From positions 1 to 5,292 of the forward strand of contig JAJYTI010000150.1 of assembly GCA_021793135.1 (NCBI GenBank): DNA of 5,292 bases, read 5' to 3'. The notes below the pieces were generated by a model. The model was not told the DNA's origin and did not search any database. It saw only the letters and a program-made list of their open reading frames with translations. The position numbers and the translations under genes were made by a program. This stretch comes from Bacteroidota bacterium (GTDB taxonomy: Bacteria; Bacteroidota; Bacteroidia; Flavobacteriales; Flavobacteriaceae). This document shows, in pieces, positions 1 to 5,292 of the stretch. Positions within the stretch are counted from its first letter, which is position 1. Each line of letters starts with the position of its first letter.

Positions 1-103
1 GATCTTCTTCGTCATCATTTTCTTGAGGTACGACTCCATAAAAACTAAACCAACATACTCCGATAATTAATAAAAATGAAAGTAAGGTGTAAAGATGCTT
101 CAT
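1..103 (-). CDS. N-terminal fragment of a membrane-anchored or secreted protein, possibly an M28-family peptidase (partial)
   Basis: Reading the minus strand from the ATG at 103-101, the frame stays open for 34 codons to the window edge. It begins MKHLYTLLSFLLIIG and ends in an acidic run (PQENDDEED). Residues 3-25 form one hydrophobic segment, either a signal peptide or a first transmembrane helix, and the acidic part would lie outside the membrane. This layout, a short Lys/His start, one helix, then a Pro-Gln and acidic linker, resembles from memory the start of multi-helix M28 metallopeptidases in Flavobacteriia. No catalytic residue falls inside the window, so that identity is only a suggestion. 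A TATCTTTA sequence lies 24-31 bases upstream of the start. The gene is divergent from the membrane protein gene at 276. That a real gene starts here is fairly likely; its function is uncertain. Confidence 0.55.
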   Translation of the reverse strand, partial: MKHLYTLLSFLLIIGVCWFSFYGVVPQENDDEED

Positions 104-126
104 ATGAGACAAATGAGAATAAGGAT

Positions 127-134
127 TAAAGATA
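127..134 (-). promoter_or_regulatory. Possible -7 box for the leftward partial gene
   Basis: On the minus strand this reads TATCTTTA, seven of eight positions of the Bacteroidota -7 consensus TAnnTTTG. It would place transcription start about 15-20 bases before the ATG at 103. No TTG of the -33 element sits at the usual distance, so the call is weak. Confidence 0.25.
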
Positions 135-275
135 CAGATTTTTATAAAAAGCTTTTGCTTGCAATAGATTGCACTAATTTACTTAATCATTGCTTTTTTA
201 TTAAATATTCTCTTTATTTCTTGAGCTTTATTAGAGCAATAAATAAAATGTTTTAATTTTATAGCTAATAAATCG

Positions 276-482
276 ATGAATAAGCATAAAAAATTGATTA
301 GAAATGTCAATGTATGTGGTGTTAGAGCGTTACTATTAGTTATATCCTTTATTATTCTAATGGTTTTTCCAATTGATGAGGATTTGTTGAGTAGTATACT
401 AAGGAACTTATCTCTACTCATCGGAATGGTATATATGGTCAATTGTTTTATCTATTTCGTTAAACCGAGAAAAGCCAAATAG
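276..482 (+). CDS. Small two-helix membrane protein of unknown function
   Basis: This 68-residue ORF starts at ATG 276 and ends with TAG. The N-terminus is basic (Lys/Arg at 3, 5, 6, 9). Two hydrophobic segments follow at about residues 18-33 and 45-62, separated by a short acidic loop (PIDEDLL, 32-38), and the tail is basic (KPRKAK). By the positive-inside rule both ends should be cytoplasmic, giving a helical hairpin in the inner membrane. I do not recognise the family. An 87-residue frame on the opposite strand (179-442) overlaps it; I prefer the plus-strand frame because its hydrophobic pattern is coherent and it lies in line with two more plus-strand membrane protein genes. It ends 46 bp before the DUF3667 gene and may be co-transcribed with it. 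No clear promoter or Shine-Dalgarno sequence is visible. Confidence 0.6.
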   Translation: MNKHKKLIRNVNVCGVRALLLVISFIILMVFPIDEDLLSSILRNLSLLIGMVYMVNCFIYFVKPRKAK

Positions 483-528
483 TATTATAGGATAGATATA
501 AGGTTTTATTAAAACAAAAAATAAAATT

Positions 529-1308
529 GTGGAATTAGAAGGGAACAACGAAACACATTGTAGGAGTTGTAAGGAATTAATTACTGGGAATTTTTGTGCG
601 AATTGTGGTCAAAAAAGATTCGAGAGAATCGATAAGAAGTATATTATCAATGAAATTCAACAAACGGTTATTCAAACCGATAAAGGTTTTTTCTATACGA
701 TTAAAAACCTTCTTGTTAATATAGGGAAAACGGCACGTGAGTATATTGATGGAAATCGAGTAAATCATTATAGGCCATTAGCATTGGTGTTAATCCTTGC
801 GGGTATTTCTACTTTTATTTCTTTTCAAATCATCGGTCTAAATGATGCATTGGAAGAGTATTATGTGGCTATTGATATAGATATGGATGATCCATTGAGT
901 TTACTAATGGTAAATTTTAAGACTAAATATAACTCATTAATAATGTTGTGTTATGTTCCACTATATTCCATTTGCACCAAATTAGCCTTTAGAGAATGGG
1001 GACATAATTATTACGAACATGTTGTGATAAATGCATTTGTATTATCGTTGTATATGACTTTATGTATTCTGATTACTTATCCTGTTATGTATATCTTTAG
1101 AGAAGATACTATTACAATGTTTAATATATCTTTCATTAGTATTATTTTCTATCCTATTATTTATGTTTGGTTTTTTAAGAATTTCTATTATGAGAGTTCT
1201 CTAAAAACGATTATAGGTAGAGTATTATTAATTATGCTGTATATCCTAATTAGTTATATTTTGATTATTATTGGGATTGTTTTTTCTTTGGTTTTATTTT
1301 ATATTTAA
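529..1308 (+). CDS. DUF3667 family membrane protein with N-terminal zinc ribbon
   Basis: The 259-residue product has a four-cysteine zinc ribbon at its N-terminus (C11-x2-C14 and C23-x2-C26, the latter in FCANCGQK). A DKGFFYTIKNLL segment (51-62) and GKTAREYIDGNRVNHYRP (66-83) follow, and this order is the hallmark of DUF3667. The remainder is membrane: hydrophobic stretches at about 84-103, 133-152, 165-190, 199-217 and 229-258, with an EHVVINAF motif (163-170) that also fits the family. The molecular function of DUF3667 is not known to me; the ribbon should be cytoplasmic and could bind zinc or a partner protein. The start is GTG at 529: a TAA in the same frame at 499-501 rules out a longer ORF, no ATG lies between, and a later start would delete the ribbon. 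Composition is strongly AT-rich. The family call is firm; any role would be a guess. Confidence 0.88.
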   Translation: MELEGNNETHCRSCKELITGNFCANCGQKRFERIDKKYIINEIQQTVIQTDKGFFYTIKNLLVNIGKTAREYIDGNRVNHYRPLALVLILAGISTFISFQIIGLNDALEEYYVAIDIDMDDPLSLLMVNFKTKYNSLIMLCYVPLYSICTKLAFREWGHNYYEHVVINAFVLSLYMTLCILITYPVMYIFREDTITMFNISFISIIFYPIIYVWFFKNFYYESSLKTIIGRVLLIMLYILISYILIIIGIVFSLVLFYI

Positions 1309-1399
1309 ATACTAATAGGAATCTTTTAAACCAAACTGATATATAAGAAGCGAATCTAGCGTATAGATTTTGAAATGATTAAACCGTAAAATTGAAATA

Positions 1400-1615
1400 A
1401 TGATGTTAAAAAAACGAACGTATATAATTATTGGAATTGTGTTTCTCGTTGCGATGATTTTGAATGTAATAAACGTGGTTTATTACAAGTCAGGATCTAT
1501 GGAAGTGTTTTGGAAAGGGACAATGCAAGCTATATTTGCTGCGCTTTTTTATCTTGGCATTGCCTTCATGTATAGCAAAAGGAAAGTTAGTAAAGAGAAT
1601 TCACCTAGTATTTAA
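1400..1615 (+). CDS. Small two-helix membrane protein of unknown function
   Basis: This 71-residue ORF opens with two consecutive ATG codons (1400 and 1403); either may be used. After a basic start (KKR, 4-6) there is a hydrophobic segment at about 8-28, a loop with KSGSMEVFWKG (30-40), a second hydrophobic segment at about 42-58, then a basic tail (KRK, 60-62). Both ends should be cytoplasmic. I do not recognise the family. It lies 91 bp after the DUF3667 gene, so it may have its own promoter: TAGATTTTG at 1364-1372 is close to the Bacteroidota -7 box but has one extra base and no good -33 partner. A hairpin with a T tract follows the stop by about 20 bp. The coherent topology and flanking signals favour a real gene. 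Confidence 0.65.
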   Translation: MMLKKRTYIIIGIVFLVAMILNVINVVYYKSGSMEVFWKGTMQAIFAALFYLGIAFMYSKRKVSKENSPSI

Positions 1616-1633
1616 AGAATAAATTAATTTATT

Positions 1634-1665
1634 AAGACTTTCATCTGTTTTGTTGAAAGCTTTTT
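1634..1665 (+). terminator. Probable intrinsic terminator after the small membrane protein gene
   Basis: AAG plus CTTTCA (1634-1636, 1638-1643, with A1637 bulged) can pair with TGAAAG plus CTT (1654-1662). This gives a 9-bp stem with a 10-base loop, running into TTTTT at 1661-1665. It sits between two convergent genes (stops at 1615 and 1683). The T tract points to termination of rightward transcription; it could also slow leftward transcripts. The stem is not GC-rich. Confidence 0.5.
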
Positions 1666-1682
1666 CCATTAGAACCTATAAG

Positions 1683-2219
1683 TTATTCCATAAAATAAGT
1701 GTATTCCGCTTGTTTTAACTCCTTTCTTTTTGCATCAAAATAAAACTTAAGCGAAGCGTATTCCGAATCGTATATAAGGATGTTATCCTGAATTTCTTGC
1801 TCAGGCATTTTTTTAAAAAAATCATCCATGTTCATCCCAATATATATACCATATCTCAAATTCAGTTTATCAGAATTAAACCGAAGAAATACAATTTTTT
1901 CTTGATGTTTATTTTTTAATAACTCTACTATATCACCATGTAATGAAGCATGTCGGATTATAGAATCTTGAAAATAAGAAGAATGTTCATTTTCAGTTAT
2001 CATATAACTTTTGTAAAATTCAATACCATTTATTTTTTCTTTTTTTAATTCACTATTAATAATCACAGGAGATGCTAATAATGAGTCTAATCTAGATTGT
2101 TTAGAAAGAATGGTTTCTGAAGCGTTCTTTCCTTCCTTATTCCTTTTTTCAACACAAGAAGAAAATAGCGTTAAAAAAACAATAAGGAAGAAAAATGCAT
2201 TTTGATTTATTTTTGTCAT
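1683..2219 (-). CDS. Hypothetical lipoprotein
   Basis: The 178-residue product begins with a lipoprotein signal peptide: Lys3, a hydrophobic core at about 8-19 (AFFFLIVFLTLF), then the lipobox FSSC with the lipidated cysteine at position 22. After cleavage by signal peptidase II it would be anchored in a membrane. The residues after the cysteine (VEKRNKEG) are charged but only loosely resemble the acidic export signal that sends Bacteroidota lipoproteins to the cell surface, so the final side is open. The mature part is mostly polar with no transmembrane segment. Near the C-terminus, YGIYIGMNMDDFF (123-135) is the pattern 'G-M-x-x-D-D' seen in several small Bacteroidota lipoproteins, where it precedes a beta-rich end (here LIYDSEYASLKFYFD). 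I do not recognise a named family. It is convergent with the gene at 1400 and divergent from the thioesterase operon, so it is probably transcribed alone. Confidence 0.8.
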   Translation of the reverse strand: MTKINQNAFFFLIVFLTLFSSCVEKRNKEGKNASETILSKQSRLDSLLASPVIINSELKKEKINGIEFYKSYMITENEHSSYFQDSIIRHASLHGDIVELLKNKHQEKIVFLRFNSDKLNLRYGIYIGMNMDDFFKKMPEQEIQDNILIYDSEYASLKFYFDAKRKELKQAEYTYFME

Positions 2220-2433
2220 AAAACAATATTTAAGATTAATTCATACTTTGACGATTATTGTTGGCATTTGTATGTTGATAGACGGTATTAGTAAGTAATA
2301 GCTAAAAATTTAATAAACATCAGTAGACATATCTTACTAGGTTTAAAATTAACCAATTATTTCATATTATTACTCTACGATAATTTCTAGAATATAACTT
2401 AATAAACTTTAGCAATTCTTTCACTACAAGACT

Positions 2434-2493
2434 CTGCTAAAATCTCTTCCCTCCAGCTTGTATTCCTTATCTTTGCACAGAAATTTTTAGCAG
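2434..2493. repeat. Perfect 9-bp inverted repeat flanking the operon promoter
   Basis: CTGCTAAAA at 2434-2442 is the exact reverse complement of TTTTAGCAG at 2485-2493; the arm centres are 51 bp apart. The left arm lies upstream of the -33 region and the right arm just after the predicted transcription start. Only the right arm would be transcribed, so an RNA hairpin is excluded if the promoter call holds. A paired protein-binding site is the more natural reading. Related copies lie at 2301-2311 and 2408-2414. Confidence 0.5.
2447..2475 (+). promoter_or_regulatory. Bacteroidota-type promoter of the thioesterase-OYE-MFS operon
   Basis: TATCTTTG at 2468-2475 is a full match to the -7 consensus TAnnTTTG used by the Bacteroidota primary sigma factor. 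The -33 element, consensus TTG, is represented at best by TTC at 2447-2449 with an 18-base gap; the TTG at 2458-2460 is too close to serve. Transcription should start near 2478-2481, leaving a leader of about 20 bases before the ATG at 2501. The strong -7 with a weak -33 fits a promoter that can be modulated. Confidence 0.7.
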
Positions 2494-2500
2494 TAAGAAT

Positions 2501-2992
2501 ATGTATTTTAAGGAATTTGAAATTCGTTGGAGTGATGTAGATGCCAACATGCATTTACGTAACAGTGCCTATATTGACTATATGAGTCATACGCGTATGC
2601 GTTATTTACAAGAAGAGGGTTTAGGATTTAAAGAATTGGCAAAACTAAATCTTGGACCAGTTGCATTGTATGAGCATATGTATTACTTTAAAGAAGTTTT
2701 TCCAGATCAAAAGGTACGTGTAAGTATTGCTTTGCATGGATTGTCTGAAGATGGTGTGTTTTTTGAATTTATTCATAATTTTTATGATGAAAATGGTAGG
2801 AATCTTGCGCGATGCTTAATGGGCGGAGCATGGATTGATATGAAGACTAGAAGATTAGCCGAAATTCCTAAGGTGCATTTGGAGAACATTCAAAAATTAG
2901 ATAAAACTCCAGATTTTAGAATAATGACTAAAGAGGAAACTCGAATATTCCAAGAATTCCCAATAGATCTAGAACAAACTGAAATAAAATAA
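2501..2992 (+). CDS. Acyl-CoA thioesterase, hotdog fold (4HBT/YbgC-like)
   Basis: The 163-residue protein has the signature of the 4-hydroxybenzoyl-CoA thioesterase group near its N-terminus: RWSDVDANMHLRNSAYIDY (9-27). Asp14 matches the catalytic aspartate of the family, with the following His18, Asn21 and Tyr24 in their usual places. The long helix (22-37, SAYIDYMSHTRMRYLQ) and the later strands (for example KVRVSIALHGL at 71-81 and FFEFIHNFYDE at 87-97) fit a single hotdog domain of about 130 residues plus a charged tail. Such enzymes hydrolyse acyl-CoA thioesters in the cytoplasm as oligomers. The acyl group cannot be read from sequence. It is the first gene of the operon, starting about 20 bases after the predicted transcription start without a strong Shine-Dalgarno, and ends 3 bp before the OYE gene. 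The family is clear; the substrate is open. Confidence 0.88.
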   Translation: MYFKEFEIRWSDVDANMHLRNSAYIDYMSHTRMRYLQEEGLGFKELAKLNLGPVALYEHMYYFKEVFPDQKVRVSIALHGLSEDGVFFEFIHNFYDENGRNLARCLMGGAWIDMKTRRLAEIPKVHLENIQKLDKTPDFRIMTKEETRIFQEFPIDLEQTEIK

Positions 2993-2995
2993 GGC

Positions 2996-4066
2996 ATGGC
3001 ATTATTATTTAAAGAATATACTTTTAAACATTTTACTCTTCGAAATCGTATAGTGGTTTCACCAATGTGTCAATATTCGGCGGAGAATGGCTATGCAAAT
3101 AATTGGCATTTAGTGCACTTAGGGCAATATGCTTTAGGTGGTGCTGGAGCTATAATTCAAGAAGCAACTGCTGTGAGTCCAGAAGGTCGAATCTCTTATG
3201 GAGATTTAGGAATTTGGGAAGATGGACATATTGAGAAATACAAAGAAATAACGAAATTCATCAAAGAGAACGGAGCTGTTCCAGGTATCCAATTAGCACA
3301 TGCTGGGCGTAAAGCAAGTACGGAGAAAATTTGGATAGGTCGTAATCAAATCAGTAAAAACAATCCAAATGGATGGCAAACTATAGGACCATCAGATTTC
3401 CCGTTTAATGAAGAAGATGAAGCGCCGTTGGCAATGACTAAAGAAGATATTGAACGCGTGAAAAATGATTTTGTTCAAGGTGCTAAACGTGCTATTGATG
3501 CAGGATATCAAATCATTGAATTACATGCGGCACATGGTTATTTAATGCATCAGTTTTTATCTCCATTAGTAAATTGTAGAACCGATGAGTATGGTGGAAG
3601 TTTCGAGAATCGTGTGCGCTTTGTATTAGAAATCACCGATGCAGTGAAAAAAGTAATTACCAATCAAAGTTTATGGGTGCGAATCTCAGCAACCGATTGG
3701 AAGGAAGGGGGTTGGGATGTAAATCAGTCCGTTGCACTTGCAAAGTTATTAAAAGAAAAGGGTGTGGAATTAATGGATGTCTCTTCTGGAGGAGCGGTTC
3801 GTGGTCAGAAAATTACTGTAGGTCCAAACTATCAAGTTCCATTTGCCGATAGAGTTAAAAATGAAGCAGCTATCCCTACAGGTGCGGTAGGAATGATTAC
3901 TGAAGCGCAACAAGCCGAAAATATCCTACAAGAAGGTAAAGCAGATTTAATTTTACTTGCAAGAAAAATGCTTCGCGAACCCTATTTTCCGTTACATGCA
4001 GCTAATGAACTTGGTGTAGAGGTAAAGTGGCCAAATCAATACGAAAGAGGGAAAGAAACCTATTAA
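2996..4066 (+). CDS. namA: NADH:flavin oxidoreductase, old yellow enzyme of the YqjM/NamA class
   Basis: The 356-residue length is near that of YqjM (about 340), a full single TIM-barrel OYE. The classical residues are present: VSPMCQYS (21-28) with Cys25 and Tyr27, matching the redox-tuning Cys and substrate-binding Tyr of the thermophilic-like class; Gln99 and QLAHAGRK (99-106) around the flavin; the substrate-anchoring pair His177 and His180 in HAAHGYLMHQFLSP; RTDEYGGSFENR (195-206); Arg229 in WVRIS; and the phosphate-binding end with GMIT and LARKMLREPYFP (321-332). The C-terminal QYERG supplies Arg351, which in YqjM reaches into the neighbouring subunit. The enzyme binds FMN and reduces activated C=C bonds with NAD(P)H in the cytoplasm. 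It starts 3 bp after the thioesterase stop and is followed after 21 bp by the transporter. The symbol follows the B. subtilis relative; the true substrate is unknown, and roles in electrophile detoxification or fatty acyl metabolism are both possible. Confidence 0.93.
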   Translation: MALLFKEYTFKHFTLRNRIVVSPMCQYSAENGYANNWHLVHLGQYALGGAGAIIQEATAVSPEGRISYGDLGIWEDGHIEKYKEITKFIKENGAVPGIQLAHAGRKASTEKIWIGRNQISKNNPNGWQTIGPSDFPFNEEDEAPLAMTKEDIERVKNDFVQGAKRAIDAGYQIIELHAAHGYLMHQFLSPLVNCRTDEYGGSFENRVRFVLEITDAVKKVITNQSLWVRISATDWKEGGWDVNQSVALAKLLKEKGVELMDVSSGGAVRGQKITVGPNYQVPFADRVKNEAAIPTGAVGMITEAQQAENILQEGKADLILLARKMLREPYFPLHAANELGVEVKWPNQYERGKETY

Positions 4067-4087
4067 TAACACCGTATTTAAAATTAT

Positions 4088-5236
4088 ATGAATAAGAGTT
4101 TAGTGGCTTTAGCCTTTGGTGGTTTGGCAATTGGAATGACCGAGTTCGCCATGATGGGATTATTGCCTGAATTTGCAAAATATTTTGAAGTAGAAGAGTA
4201 TCAAGCTGGCTATCTTATTGCTATTTATGCATTAGGAGTAGTAATTGGCGCTCCTATTTTAGCGATGCTTTCTAATAAATTTCCTCCAAAGCGAATTTTA
4301 ATGACATTAATGTTGTTGTTCTTCGGTTTTCATACCTTATTTACCCTTTCTACTACTTTCGAGGTGGCATTTGCGTTACGATTTTTATCAGGATTACCTC
4401 ATGGTGCTTTCTTTGGTGTAGGGTCGGTAGTTGCTACAACTATGGCAGTTCCTGGTAAAGAAACTAGAGCTATTGCTATCATGTTTACTGGTTTAACTTT
4501 GGCAAATCTTGTAGGTGTACCATTGGCTACTTATCTGGGTCAATTTTACTCTTGGCAAATACCATATTTAGTAATTGCTGGATTGGGATTGGTTACTTTT
4601 TACACGTTATATCGATGGGTGCCAGCGATTCCTGCTGCAAAGGATAACTCTGTAAAAAAACAATTGCAATATTTTAAAACCCCACGAGCGTGGTTATTGA
4701 TTATTCTTATTTCGATAGGTACAGGAGGGTTATTCGCTTGGTTAAGTTATATAGCTCCATTTATGTTGCAAGAAGTAAAGTTAAATCCTTCACGACTTCC
4801 ATTTATCATGATTTTGGTTGGTTTAGGAATGTTTTTAGGAAATTTATTAGGTGGACGTTTGGCCGATGCTATAACCGCAACCCGAACCGTAATCTTAGGA
4901 TTCTTTAGTATGGCAGTTTGCTTATTGTTAGTGTATTTTCTACAAGAATCAGTAACTATGGCCTATATTATGACGTTTGTTACTGGATTAATTGCATTTA
5001 CTATTGGATCGCCATTACAAACAATTTTAATTAAAAGTGCGAAGAATGCCGAGATGTTAGCTGCATCAGCAGGTCAAGCCTGTTTTAATATAGGGAATAC
5101 ACTTGGAGCATTCCTAGGAGGATTGCCTATTGCGTATGGATTTAGTTATGCTTCTCCGCTATTAGTGGGAGTTTGTTTAGCGTTGAGTGGTTCTAGTTTG
5201 GCTTTGTATCTTTCTTTTGTTCAGAAAAGAGATTAA
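4088..5236 (+). CDS. araJ: AraJ-like MFS efflux transporter (DHA1 type)
   Basis: The 382-residue protein is of normal length for a 12-helix major facilitator transporter and is hydrophobic throughout. Segments closely resemble E. coli AraJ as I remember it: IGMTEFAMMGLLPE (15-28), GYLIAIYALGVVIGAP (41-56), RFLSGLPHGAFFGVG (98-112), ANLVGVPLATYLGQ (139-152), MILVGLGMFLGNLLGGR (241-257) and SAGQACFNIGNTLGA (327-341). The central cytoplasmic loop is at about 181-200 (IPAAKDNSVKKQLQYFKTPR). Members of this group export sugars, drugs or small metabolites by proton antiport; AraJ itself has no firm substrate. As third gene of the operon it probably exports a product or toxic substrate of the two enzymes before it. 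There is no Shine-Dalgarno; the start at 4088 gives the expected short N-terminus before helix 1. The family is clear, the substrate is not. Confidence 0.9.
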   Translation: MNKSLVALAFGGLAIGMTEFAMMGLLPEFAKYFEVEEYQAGYLIAIYALGVVIGAPILAMLSNKFPPKRILMTLMLLFFGFHTLFTLSTTFEVAFALRFLSGLPHGAFFGVGSVVATTMAVPGKETRAIAIMFTGLTLANLVGVPLATYLGQFYSWQIPYLVIAGLGLVTFYTLYRWVPAIPAAKDNSVKKQLQYFKTPRAWLLIILISIGTGGLFAWLSYIAPFMLQEVKLNPSRLPFIMILVGLGMFLGNLLGGRLADAITATRTVILGFFSMAVCLLLVYFLQESVTMAYIMTFVTGLIAFTIGSPLQTILIKSAKNAEMLAASAGQACFNIGNTLGAFLGGLPIAYGFSYASPLLVGVCLALSGSSLALYLSFVQKRD

Positions 5237-5245
5237 ATTAGGAGT

Positions 5246-5292
5246 TTATTCTTTCGATTTTTTATCTAAGATTTCTATTAACTCATCTTTTT
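5246..5292 (-). CDS. C-terminal end of a convergent gene (partial)
   Basis: On the minus strand a frame open from the window edge encodes KDELIEILDKKSKE and stops with TAA at 5248-5246. The charged, helix-like composition looks like a normal protein end, and the stop lies 9 bp beyond the transporter stop, as expected for two convergent genes. Only 14 residues are visible, so no family can be assigned and a chance open frame is possible. Pairing of 5228-5237 with 5245-5254, followed by TTTTTT at 5258-5263, could give a weak shared terminator. Confidence 0.4.
   Translation of the reverse strand, partial: KDELIEILDKKSKE

Larger units (their letters stand above)
2220..2500. other. 281-bp divergent intergenic region
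   Basis: This stretch separates the leftward lipoprotein gene from the rightward thioesterase operon. Its right end carries the operon promoter and a perfect 9-bp inverted repeat around it. The left half has no reading frame of note and no tRNA-like fold. A TACTTTG at 2244-2250 resembles a shortened plus-strand -7 box but lacks a -33 element. I see no convincing promoter for the lipoprotein gene. Confidence 0.6.

Noticed and set aside
147..156. AAAAGCTTTT palindrome
   Set aside because: It is a simple A/T-flanked HindIII-type palindrome with no loop and no T tract placed for termination, and is expected by chance in this composition.
179..442. 87-residue open frame on the minus strand
   Set aside because: It overlaps the plus-strand 68-residue membrane protein almost entirely. 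Its translation has no coherent domain or topology and I see no promoter for it. It is most likely a shadow, although with both frames short the choice is not absolute.
577..768. 63-residue minus-strand frame inside the DUF3667 gene
   Set aside because: It is antisense to the well-conserved zinc-ribbon region and shows no features of its own.
2244..2250. TACTTTG as a plus-strand promoter for a small RNA in the intergenic region
   Set aside because: It has one base fewer than TAnnTTTG, has no -33 TTG at a suitable distance, and no structured RNA or terminator follows.
2434..2493. RNA hairpin or attenuator formed by the 9-bp inverted repeat
   Set aside because: The predicted transcription start near 2480 puts the left arm outside the transcript, so the arms could not pair in the operon mRNA. 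The DNA-site reading is kept instead.
4690..4908. 72-residue plus-strand frame inside the transporter gene
   Set aside because: It lies in another frame of a clearly conserved MFS gene. The Arg/Tyr-rich translation is typical of frame-shifted reading.
5228..5263. Intrinsic terminator after the transporter gene
   Set aside because: The possible stem is A/U-rich with a T-T mismatch and a G-T wobble and overlaps the stop codon. The T run after it is also explained by Lys codons of the convergent gene. It is too weak to list on its own.

Overview
The window is AT-rich chromosomal DNA that looks like a member of the Bacteroidota, most likely Flavobacteriia. Supporting signs are a clear Bacteroidota-type -7 promoter box (TATCTTTG, fitting TAnnTTTG) before the main operon, a lack of Shine-Dalgarno sequences before most starts, a DUF3667 protein (a family I associate mainly with this phylum), and a lipoprotein with a typical lipobox. 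This taxonomic call is an inference from sequence style, not from a database match.

Left part (1-1665): a gene running off the left edge on the minus strand contributes only its first 34 codons, a membrane anchor or signal segment followed by an acidic stretch, possibly an M28-type peptidase. Divergent from it on the plus strand are three membrane protein genes: a 68-residue two-helix protein (276-482), a 259-residue DUF3667 protein with an N-terminal zinc ribbon and a GTG start (529-1308), and a 71-residue two-helix protein (1400-1615). A hairpin followed by a T tract at 1634-1665 probably ends this block. This block is visibly richer in A+T than the right half.

Middle (1683-2500): a minus-strand gene for a 178-residue lipoprotein of unknown function faces the small membrane protein gene. 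A 281-bp divergent intergenic region follows. It holds the operon promoter near 2468 and four copies of TTTAGC/GCTAAA, two of which form a perfect 9-bp inverted repeat flanking the promoter.

Right part (2501-5236): a tight plus-strand operon of three genes: a hotdog-fold acyl-CoA thioesterase, a YqjM/NamA-class old yellow enzyme with all the usual FMN and active-site residues, and an AraJ-like major facilitator efflux transporter. Spacings of 3 and 21 bp indicate co-transcription. One reading is a small module that hydrolyses a CoA thioester, reduces an activated C=C bond and exports a product; the substrates cannot be read from sequence. The last bases hold what looks like the C-terminal end of a convergent minus-strand gene.

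No mobile element, CRISPR array, tRNA or rRNA is visible. Most content is ordinary. The least explained items are the motif cluster around the operon promoter and the group of membrane proteins around DUF3667.
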